Part shown: in pieces, positions 1 to 6,967 of the stretch
Layout: each line of letters starts with the position of its first letter
How positions within the stretch are numbered: the stretch's first letter is position 1
Assembly (NCBI GenBank): GCA_031270585.1
Contig: JAISXK010000033.1
Coordinates: 1 to 6,967 of the forward strand
DNA length: 6,967 bases
Reading direction: 5' to 3'
From: Clostridiales bacterium
GTDB taxonomy: Bacteria > Bacillota > Clostridia > Christensenellales > CAG-138
Translations under genes and position numbers: made by a program
The notes under the pieces: model-generated
Told to the model about the DNA's origin: nothing
Database searches by the model: none
The model's input: only the letters and a program-made list of their open reading frames with translations

Positions 1-2
1 TG

Positions 3-122
3 GATATGGACGAGGTATTTGCCGCGTTGAATAAGTACATGCGCCCGCCCGGAAAGGGGGGCGGCGGCGACAAGAATCCAATGACGCATGGCTGTCATAT
101 ATCCGAAGAAAATCATGCGTGA
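3..122 (+). CDS. C-terminal end of an unidentified protein (partial, 5' end outside window)
   Basis: Of the three plus-strand frames, only this one stays open past base 34; it ends at TGA 120-122. The 39 visible residues begin DMDEVFAALNKYMRPPGKGG and finish HISEENHA. The first part looks helical and is followed by a Gly-rich flexible tail, as expected for a protein C terminus. The DEVF motif near a C terminus is faintly reminiscent of the closing helix of ABC-2 type export ATPases (LDDVF-like), but that is too little to name it. The minus strand is also open over bases 1-94, so the assignment rests on the more protein-like composition of this frame. The last codons lie inside a repeat region (78-143), so the true end of the domain may be earlier. 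Confidence 0.5.
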   Translation, partial: DMDEVFAALNKYMRPPGKGGGGDKNPMTHGCHISEENHA

Positions 123-143
123 GCTATCATACGGCGTCATTGG
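78..143. repeat. Inverted repeat with 10-bp perfect arms plus imperfect direct repeat
   Basis: CCAATGACGC (78-87) and GCGTCATTGG (134-143) are perfect reverse complements separated by 46 bases. A smaller pair, ACGCATG (84-90) and CATGCGT (114-120), can form an alternative 7-bp stem. The same stretch holds an imperfect direct repeat: GCATGGCTGTCATA (86-99) against GCGTGAGCTATCATA (117-131), with two substitutions and one insertion. The structure overlaps the stop codon of the upstream gene and ends just before the extended -10 at 148. It could be a factor-binding region or a weak terminator, but there is no T-run directly after the outer stem. Confidence 0.5.
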
Positions 144-147
144 CTTA

Positions 148-156
148 TGCTACAAT
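148..156 (+). promoter_or_regulatory. Extended -10 promoter for the 71-aa/FIST-like gene pair
   Basis: TGC-TACAAT matches the TGn-TATAAT extended -10 consensus with one mismatch in the hexamer. At 17-18 bp upstream the sequence (about 127-133) has no good -35, which is tolerated by extended -10 promoters. Transcription would start near 163, giving a leader of about 47 bases before the ATG at 210. The 10-bp inverted-repeat arm at 134-143 lies in the spacer region, where a bound protein would affect polymerase. Confidence 0.5.
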
Positions 157-209
157 CAGGTTTTAAACGAACGGCCAAGAAAAGCAGATAAAAGGAGGAG
201 GGACATTTC

Positions 210-425
210 ATGACTGTCACGCCCACGCAGGCCCAAAAGATTCTAACAGGCAACAGCACATTTTCACAGCTTGGCTTTTCAATGCTGCTTACGCGTTTGA
301 AAAGAGTTTACTCGAAAGATCCGTCACATGCGTCATTACAAAAATGCACGGCGGAAATCAACACGTTTCTCAAGAAATACGCGCCAATCATGGCGCCGGA
401 TTTTGCTATCATCTCAAAACTATAA
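210..425 (+). CDS. Small basic hypothetical protein, 71 aa
   Basis: This gene is not recognised. The ATG at 210 is preceded by a very strong Shine-Dalgarno stretch (AAAGGAGGAGGG, 191-202), which makes the start convincing. The predicted protein has no signal peptide or membrane segment. It looks mostly helical, with likely helices around residues 5-13, 18-33, 39-55 and 57-70. It is basic, with nine Lys/Arg against three Asp/Glu. There is one cysteine (residue 46) and no recognisable metal or nucleotide motif. The stop (TAA 423-425) is 18 bases before the next gene, whose own strong ribosome site lies in that gap, so the two genes are almost certainly co-transcribed and the products may act together. 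Base composition is lower in GC than the uvr genes. Possible roles such as partner protein or small adaptor are speculation. Confidence 0.8.
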   Translation: MTVTPTQAQKILTGNSTFSQLGFSMLLTRLKRVYSKDPSHASLQKCTAEINTFLKKYAPIMAPDFAIISKL

Positions 426-443
426 TCACGGGGAGGCAACAGC

Positions 444-1406
444 ATGCTATTAACTTTTGATGAAACCATTAAAAAAATCTCCGGCGGCGGGCTTTTGCAT
501 ATCGCAGCAACGGAAGAATTGCTGAAAAAGCTTCCAAAAGGCAATTGGATTGGCGGTTCTACCGAATACTTCATGTCCCAAGAAGGCGGGAAAATCACGG
601 GCGAATTGCTTTTTGTCACTGATTTTCCGTATGATACGTTCAAAATTGAATCCTATGACGAAACATCCATCTCAAACGTGACGGTTGACGCTTTCGACAG
701 CGGTTTTTCAATTGTCATACTGCCGTTTGATAGCGCTGTTCATAAAGCATACGCCGACAAAGCGTCTGAGTTTGAGGAGATGTTCGTTAAAAATGTCGCG
801 GGCTGGGTTTCCGGCATCAATCTTGGGGCGGCGGGCCAGACGCCTGTTTCCGCCAACGGACAAACCGGCGAAATATTTTCCAACAAGTCTGTCGTGGCGC
901 ACATTTGCGTTCCGGACGACAAAATGGTCAGCATCGGCATAGTCAATATTTTTTCACAAGACGAAGACTCACCGGTAATTGAATTTACGGAGGAGGGCTT
1001 TTTGGCGAAAACATGCCGGGTAGACGGCGAAGAGGTTTCATTTGCCGACTACATTGAGAAAAACGGGATCGACACCAAATTGCCTTTAATAGGAGATTAT
1101 TCCGGCGTGGGCGTTAACGTCTCATTCAAAGCCATTGAAAATGGCGTGGTAAATTTTTACGCGCCCGTTTTCCCCGGCATAAAATACAAAATGGCAAACA
1201 CGATAACGGATTACGTAAAAGAATTTAACGATCACCTTAAAAATATCCAGGATGTTAAGGCGGTGTTTTCCTGCAACTGCATACTGAACTTTTTATATGG
1301 AGAACTCGAAGGTAAGGATATTGACGCGTTTTTCGGGCCGATTACCTTTGGGGAAGTAGCGTATCAGCTTGTAAATCAGACCCTGGTTTATGTGACTGTA
1401 TCCTAA
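444..1406 (+). CDS. FIST-like domain protein of unknown function, 320 aa
   Basis: A well-formed soluble protein with no signal peptide or membrane helices. The start is supported by GGGGAGG (430-436) seven bases before the ATG. Two regions resemble FIST sensory proteins. One is an N-terminal NWIGGSTEYF segment (residues 34-43), like the 'GcSt' motif of FIST_N. The other is a C-terminal block (275-318) with FSCNC, a conserved-looking Glu, and then GPITFGEVAYQLVNQTLVYV, like the FIST_C pattern of Cys, GE and N-T. FIST domains are thought to bind small ligands, possibly amino acids, in signal transduction. Unlike many FIST proteins, no kinase, GGDEF or methyl-accepting domain is attached, so output would need a partner; the co-transcribed 71-aa protein is a candidate. 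Cysteines 155, 191, 277 and 279 could matter for redox or metal binding. The family assignment is by motif only; the protein may belong to a separate domain-of-unknown-function family with a similar fold. Confidence 0.8.
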   Translation: MLLTFDETIKKISGGGLLHIAATEELLKKLPKGNWIGGSTEYFMSQEGGKITGELLFVTDFPYDTFKIESYDETSISNVTVDAFDSGFSIVILPFDSAVHKAYADKASEFEEMFVKNVAGWVSGINLGAAGQTPVSANGQTGEIFSNKSVVAHICVPDDKMVSIGIVNIFSQDEDSPVIEFTEEGFLAKTCRVDGEEVSFADYIEKNGIDTKLPLIGDYSGVGVNVSFKAIENGVVNFYAPVFPGIKYKMANTITDYVKEFNDHLKNIQDVKAVFSCNCILNFLYGELEGKDIDAFFGPITFGEVAYQLVNQTLVYVTVS

Positions 1407-1599
1407 AGGGCAAATCTTACCGAAGGGGCGCGCATGGCGGTAAAGATTGTCGCAAAACGAAAATACAACAACCGCTAAAAGAAGAGAGCACCGCCTATTA
1501 ATAAGCGCGCCCCCTATGCGTAAAATCAAGAAGAAAACCCGCCGCGCCGACATGCGCTCAGTAGTTCCCTTCCGCCTTCACATTTCATTGCCCATTGCC
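1407..1599. other. Convergent intergenic spacer with inverted repeats
   Basis: This spacer separates the 3' ends of the FIST-like gene (+) and the ECF S-component gene (-). AATCTTACCG (1413-1422) pairs with CGGTAAAGATT (1438-1448) with one bulged A. GGGGCGCGC (1425-1433) pairs with GCGCGCCCC (1505-1513) across a 71-base loop, so the two stems are mutually interleaved. Neither is followed by a clear T-run in either direction, so a standard intrinsic terminator cannot be claimed, although transcription from both sides should end here. A 14-codon frame at 1434-1478 is present but not convincing as a gene. Confidence 0.4.
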
Positions 1600-2100
1600 C
1601 TATTTGTTTTTGGCTAAAATCTTCTTTAAAAACCGCACGGCGTATCCGCCGATTGTTACACCCACAGCATATTGCAGCAGGTTGAGCGCCACGCCCGCAA
1701 TGGCGGCGCCATGGCCGTATACTATGCCCTCGAATAGATAATACCCCAGCGGCATAATAAGGCCCGCCAAAATCAACGGCAAAAAAATTTTCCCGTTCAT
1801 CTTTTTTATAAGCAACGCCGCCACAAGGGCCATAGCCGCCTTGATGATGAATGTGGGCCACGCGTAAATCACGCTGCCCAATACCAAATCGCCCAGCGCG
1901 CTACCCACTGCGGCGCAAAGCGCGCCCCAAGGATTCCCCAGCAAAAACGCGGCAATATATACGCCCGCATCCCCCAGGTTGATATATGCCCCCGCCATGT
2001 TGGGTATGGGAAAGCTGATCAGCGTCAGCGCCAGTATAACCGCGGCCAGAATGCCCGCTATCACCGTTCTGTGAGTTTTGGTCTTCAAATCCAGACGCAT
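1600..2100 (-). CDS. ECF transporter S component, 166 aa
   Basis: A hydrophobic integral membrane protein with about five to six helices, at roughly residues 12-31, 46-66, 80-98, 105-125 and 134-156. The hallmark is residues 39-56, YINLGDAGVYIAAFLLGN, followed by a Gly/Ala-rich GSALGDL stretch. This is typical of the ECF substrate-specific component family related to the riboflavin-type S proteins (PF07155-like). Such proteins capture a vitamin or related micronutrient and dock onto a shared EcfA-EcfA'-EcfT energising module. No ATPase or EcfT gene is in the window, so it probably uses a module encoded elsewhere. Length matches the family's usual 160-200 residues. The start is backed by AAGGG (complement of 2107-2111) six bases upstream, within an AGGGTACCCT palindrome. 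Substrate cannot be told from sequence; riboflavin, thiamine or another vitamin are all possible. Its own promoter is upstream at 2158-2187. Confidence 0.85.
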   Translation of the reverse strand: MRLDLKTKTHRTVIAGILAAVILALTLISFPIPNMAGAYINLGDAGVYIAAFLLGNPWGALCAAVGSALGDLVLGSVIYAWPTFIIKAAMALVAALLIKKMNGKIFLPLILAGLIMPLGYYLFEGIVYGHGAAIAGVALNLLQYAVGVTIGGYAVRFLKKILAKNK

Positions 2101-2113
2101 AGGGTACCCTTGT

Positions 2114-2133
2114 TATGATGAATCCGCATCATA
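2114..2133 (-). other. Small hairpin in the leader of the ECF S-component gene
   Basis: TATGATG (2114-2120) and CATCATA (2127-2133) are perfect reverse complements with a six-base loop. In the minus-strand mRNA this hairpin would sit just 5' of the AAGGG ribosome site at 2111-2107. It is AT-rich and short, so a role in tuning translation is possible but unproven. The leader, about 50 bases from the predicted start site, is too short for a typical vitamin riboswitch. Confidence 0.4.
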
Positions 2134-2154
2134 CCTTCTCATAAATGTATTCTT

Positions 2155-2187
2155 CATGTTATAACATGGCGCATATGGCGGGGTCAA
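2155..2187 (-). promoter_or_regulatory. Promoter with 14-bp palindromic operator for the ECF S-component gene
   Basis: Read on the minus strand: -35 TTGACC (complement of 2182-2187), an 18-base spacer, then -10 TATAAC (complement of 2158-2163) preceded by TG one base upstream, an extended -10. This is the best promoter in the window. The -10 is embedded in a perfect 14-bp palindrome, CATGTTATAACATG (2155-2168), the expected layout for a repressor operator that blocks polymerase. Because it is palindromic it also presents an extended -10-like TGTTATAAC on the plus strand, but no -35 is visible for that direction. Confidence 0.6.
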
Positions 2188-2207
2188 GAGGAAGGGTTGA
2201 AAAAGGG

Positions 2208-2236
2208 TGTACCAAACGCGCGTGATCTGGTACAAT
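2208..2236 (+). promoter_or_regulatory. Extended -10 promoter with 7-13-7 dyad for the Dabb-uvrB-uvrA operon
   Basis: TGG-TACAAT (2228-2236) is an extended -10 that uses the same TACAAT hexamer as the promoter at 148-156. No strong -35 is present; at 17 bp upstream is TGTACC (2208-2213). TGTACCA (2208-2214) and TGGTACA (2228-2234) form a perfect inverted repeat with a 13-base spacer. Half-site centres are 20 bp apart, about two helical turns, which fits a dimeric regulator bound on one face of the DNA. It would cover both the -35 and -10 positions and so act as a repressor site. Transcription would start near 2243, about 33 bases before the Dabb gene. Confidence 0.55.
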
Positions 2237-2275
2237 TGTTATGAGACGTTTTGACGAACATGGAGGATTGTTGCT

Positions 2276-2557
2276 ATGTTTAAGCATGTGGTGATGCAAA
2301 AATTTACAGATAAGGGCGATGCCGCCACGGCCGCGCGCCTGTTAAACGCGCTTAAGGGCAAAGTGCCCACGCTGCGCGATATGGAGGTGGGCGTAAACGA
2401 GCTTACTACCCCGCGCAGTTACGACCTGGTGCTGATCGCCAGCTTTGATGATGAAGCAGGCTATCACGCGTATGACGAGCACCCCGCGCACACGCAAGTG
2501 CGCGCGTTTATCAAGCCCCGCCGCGAAAAAACCGCCAGCGTGGACTATACCATATAA
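2276..2557 (+). CDS. Dabb family (stress-responsive alpha-beta barrel) protein, 93 aa
   Basis: A small ferredoxin-like alpha-beta barrel protein that normally forms dimers. Family signs are the opening MFKHVVMQKF with the conserved His4, the central ALKGKVPTLRDMEVGVN (residues 25-41), the strand-helix SYDLVLIASFDDEAGYHAYDEHPAH (48-72) and the closing VDY (89-91). The length of about 95-100 residues is usual for single Dabb domains. Function is poorly defined across the family: plant members are salt-stress induced and some relatives are cyclases or monooxygenase-like, so no reaction can be assigned. The start is supported by TGGAGG (2261-2266) nine bases upstream. It is the first gene after the promoter at 2228-2236 and ends 19 bases before uvrB, so it is likely the leader gene of the repair operon. 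Confidence 0.9.
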   Translation: MFKHVVMQKFTDKGDAATAARLLNALKGKVPTLRDMEVGVNELTTPRSYDLVLIASFDDEAGYHAYDEHPAHTQVRAFIKPRREKTASVDYTI

Positions 2558-2567
2558 TCCGCTTTAC

Positions 2568-2579
2568 GGAGATACCATG
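2568..2579 (+). promoter_or_regulatory. Ribosome binding site that fixes the uvrB start
   Basis: GGAG (2568-2571) lies five bases before ATG 2577-2579, just after the Dabb stop codon (2555-2557). The reading frame is open back to an ATG at 2445, but those 44 extra codons overlap the Dabb gene and encode residues with no match to UvrB, whose family proteins begin close to the (F)xxVxPFEPxGDQPxAI motif. Confidence 0.65.
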
Positions 2580-4610
2580 AACGAATTCCATGTTGTGGCC
2601 CCGTTTGAACCACAAGGAGACCAGCCGCAGGCCATCGATACGCTATCAAACGGCGTAATCCGCGGTGATAAAACGCAAGTACTGCTTGGGGTAACCGGCA
2701 GCGGCAAAACATACACCATGGCCAAAGTAATTGAGCGTGTGCAAAAGCCCACGCTTATATTGGCGCACAACAAAACCCTCGCGGCGCAACTGTGCAGCGA
2801 GTTTAAAGAGTTCTTCCCCGATAGCGCGGTGGAGTATTTCGTATCCTATTACGATTATTACCAGCCCGAAGCGTATATCGCCGCGTCCGACACCTATATC
2901 GAAAAGGTCTCCTCCGTTAACGAAGAGATCGACAAGCTGCGCCACAGCGCCACCTGCGCGCTAAACGAGCGGCGCGATGTCGTCATCGTGGCGTCTGTAT
3001 CCTGCATATACGCCCTGGGCGACCCGGAAGAATACATGCGCCTGTCCATATCCCTGCGCAAGGGCATGCGTATCGACCGCGACGCCGTCATGCGCGCGTT
3101 GGTGGATATACAGTTTCAGCGCAACGACTTTGATTTTGCCAGAGGCACGTTCCGCGCGCGCGGCGACGTGCTGGAAATCTTCCCCATGAACTGGTCGGAA
3201 AAGGCGCTGCGCGTGGAGTTTTTCGGCGATGATGTCGAGCGCATCTGCGAGGTGCATATCGTAAGTGGCGAAGTGCTCTTGGAGCGGCTGCACGTGGCGA
3301 TATTCCCCGCCTCGCACTATGCCACCAATCGCCAAAAGCTCAACGCCGCGCTCATGGAGATTGAGCGCGATATGTACGCCAGTGTAAAACAGTTTAAGGA
3401 GCAGGACAAGCTTCTGGAAGCCCAGCGTTTGGAACAGCGCACGCTTTACGATATCGAGATGATGCGCGAGCTTGGCTATTGCACCGGCATTGAAAACTAT
3501 TCGCGCTATTTTGACGGACGTAAGCCCGGCCAGCCGCCCTTTACGCTTCTTGATTATTTTCCGCGCGATTTTTTGCTGTTCGTGGATGAGAGCCACGTTA
3601 CGCTGCCGCAGGTGCGCGGCATGTACCGGGGCGATTTCGCGCGCAAGGACAATCTCGTCAACTACGGCTTTCGCGTGCCCGCCGCTTACGATAACCGACC
3701 GCTGAAGTTCGAGGAATTCGAAAAGCGCCTCAACCAGATCATCTGCGTATCCGCAACGCCAGGTAACTACGAGCTGGGCCTTGCCAGCCAAGTCGCCGAG
3801 CAGATCATCCGCCCCACCGGACTTGTGGATCCGTATGTCGAAATACGCCCCGTCAAGGGCCAGGTGGACGATATATTGGGCGAGGTGCGTCTGACGGCCG
3901 GGCGCGGCTACCGCACGCTCATCACAACGCTCACGAAGCGCATGGCCGAAAACCTTACCGAATATCTGGATGGCATGGGCGCGCGCGTGCGTTACATGCA
4001 CAGCGATATAGAGACGATCGAGCGTATGGAAATCATACGCGATCTGCGTCTGGGCGACTTTGACGTGCTGGTGGGCATCAACCTGTTACGCGAGGGGCTT
4101 GATTTGCCCGAGGTGGGGCTTGTATGCATACTCGACGCCGATAAAGAGGGCTTTTTGCGCAGCGATACATCGCTCATACAAACGATTGGCAGAGCCGCGC
4201 GCAATGTGGATGGCCGTGTCATACTGTACGCGGATACCGTTACGCCCTCCATGCGGCGCGCGCTTTTGGAAACCGAACGCCGCCGCGCCAGGCAGCAGGC
4301 TTTTAACAAGGCGCACAACATCACACCGCGCAGCATTGAAAAGGCCGTGCACAGCGTGCTGGAAATATCGCGCAAGGTGCCGGATGACGGGGAAGCGCTT
4401 TTAGCCGATGATAAAAGTAAACGCATCGCGCTTTTGACCGAGCAAATGCGCGAGGCCGCCCAGGCGCTGGAGTTTGAGACCGCCGCCAAACTGCGCGACA
4501 AACTGCGTGCCCTGCACGGCATCGAGGACGATGTCCCCGGCGCCGCAGGCGCCCCCAAGCCCGGTACCGTGGGCAGCCGCAAAAAGGCGCGCGGAAGAAC
4601 GCGAAAGTAA
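2577..4610 (+). CDS. uvrB: Excinuclease ABC subunit B (UvrB), 677 aa
   Basis: DNA damage-verifying helicase-like subunit of bacterial nucleotide excision repair. It is loaded by UvrA, opens DNA around the lesion with ATP, then recruits UvrC for incision. The N-terminal motif FEPQGDQPQAI is at residues 10-20, and Walker A GVTGSGKT at 38-45. The beta-hairpin region that inserts between strands is at about 90-115, including YYDYYQPEAY and DTYIEK. The DESH Walker B box is at 337-340, VSATPG at 391-396, motif V (GINLLREGLDLPEV) at 500-513 and motif VI (QTIGRAARN) at 535-543. A UVR domain for UvrC/UvrA contact spans about 615-647 (LEFETAAKLRDKL). Length is slightly above the usual 655-670 because of a basic, Gly/Pro-rich tail after residue 650. 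All key residues are intact. Two in-frame stops (4608-4610, 4617-4619) close the gene. uvrA follows after 42 bases. Confidence 0.98.
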   Translation: MNEFHVVAPFEPQGDQPQAIDTLSNGVIRGDKTQVLLGVTGSGKTYTMAKVIERVQKPTLILAHNKTLAAQLCSEFKEFFPDSAVEYFVSYYDYYQPEAYIAASDTYIEKVSSVNEEIDKLRHSATCALNERRDVVIVASVSCIYALGDPEEYMRLSISLRKGMRIDRDAVMRALVDIQFQRNDFDFARGTFRARGDVLEIFPMNWSEKALRVEFFGDDVERICEVHIVSGEVLLERLHVAIFPASHYATNRQKLNAALMEIERDMYASVKQFKEQDKLLEAQRLEQRTLYDIEMMRELGYCTGIENYSRYFDGRKPGQPPFTLLDYFPRDFLLFVDESHVTLPQVRGMYRGDFARKDNLVNYGFRVPAAYDNRPLKFEEFEKRLNQIICVSATPGNYELGLASQVAEQIIRPTGLVDPYVEIRPVKGQVDDILGEVRLTAGRGYRTLITTLTKRMAENLTEYLDGMGARVRYMHSDIETIERMEIIRDLRLGDFDVLVGINLLREGLDLPEVGLVCILDADKEGFLRSDTSLIQTIGRAARNVDGRVILYADTVTPSMRRALLETERRRARQQAFNKAHNITPRSIEKAVHSVLEISRKVPDDGEALLADDKSKRIALLTEQMREAAQALEFETAAKLRDKLRALHGIEDDVPGAAGAPKPGTVGSRKKARGRTRK

Positions 4611-4652
4611 AAAAAGTAAAATAGCATCCCGACAAATATAGAAGGAAACCAT

Positions 4653-6967
<2,315 letters not shown>

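Noticed and set aside
308..643. 111-codon open frame on the minus strand
   Set aside because: It overlaps both the 71-aa gene and the start of the FIST-like gene, which have strong ribosome sites; no signs of coding on the opposite strand.
1434..1478. 14-codon basic mini-gene after the FIST-like gene
   Set aside because: It has an AAGGGG five bases upstream of its ATG, but it is too short to judge, lies within a repeat arm region and has no recognisable similarity.
2255..2270. Possible half LexA box (CGAAC)
   Set aside because: The matching GTTC half is absent at four-base spacing, and the sequence runs into the Dabb ribosome site.
2445..2576. 44-codon N-terminal extension of UvrB
   Set aside because: These codons overlap the Dabb gene in another frame. 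The ATG at 2577 has its own GGAG site and gives a protein that starts where UvrB family members start.
2961..4001. 346-codon open frame on the minus strand
   Set aside because: It lies wholly inside uvrB, whose motifs are all intact. The opposite frame stays open because of GC-rich codon use, and its translation shows no recognisable protein features.

Overview
The window is bacterial chromosome. Strong Shine-Dalgarno sites (AAAGGAGG, GGGGAGG, TGGAGG), compact spacing, a uvrB-uvrA gene order and an ECF-type S component together suggest a Gram-positive Bacillota, probably an anaerobic Clostridia-type organism with fairly high GC. That placement is inference, because no rRNA or other phylogenetic marker is present.

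Left part (1-1406, + strand): the last 39 codons of an unidentified gene end at 122. A region with direct and inverted repeats follows, then an extended -10 promoter (148-156). That promoter serves a two-gene unit: a 71-residue basic protein of unknown function (210-425) and, 18 bases further on, a 320-residue soluble protein with FIST-like sequence features (444-1406). By eye this unit has lower GC than the repair genes to the right.

Middle part (1407-2275): a 193-base convergent spacer with long-range inverted repeats separates the FIST-like gene from a membrane protein gene on the minus strand (1600-2100). That gene encodes an ECF transporter substrate-binding (S) component. It starts in a 175-base divergent region that holds a promoter for each direction. 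Each promoter carries its own dyad symmetry: a perfect 14-bp palindrome on the minus-strand -10, and a 7-13-7 inverted repeat on the plus-strand promoter.

Right part (2276-6967, + strand): a small Dabb-domain (stress-responsive alpha-beta barrel) gene, uvrB, and the first 771 codons of uvrA are spaced 19 and 42 bases apart and look like one operon. UvrA and UvrB form the damage-recognition complex of nucleotide excision repair: UvrA finds the lesion and loads UvrB, which verifies it and recruits UvrC. uvrA runs off the right end, with about 170 C-terminal residues missing. No canonical Bacillota LexA box (GAAC-N4-GTTC) was found by eye upstream of this operon, so the dyad at 2208-2234 is the main visible candidate for its control.

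I did not find a clearly new system. The least understood items are the 71-aa/FIST-like pair and the two dyad operators in the divergent promoter region.
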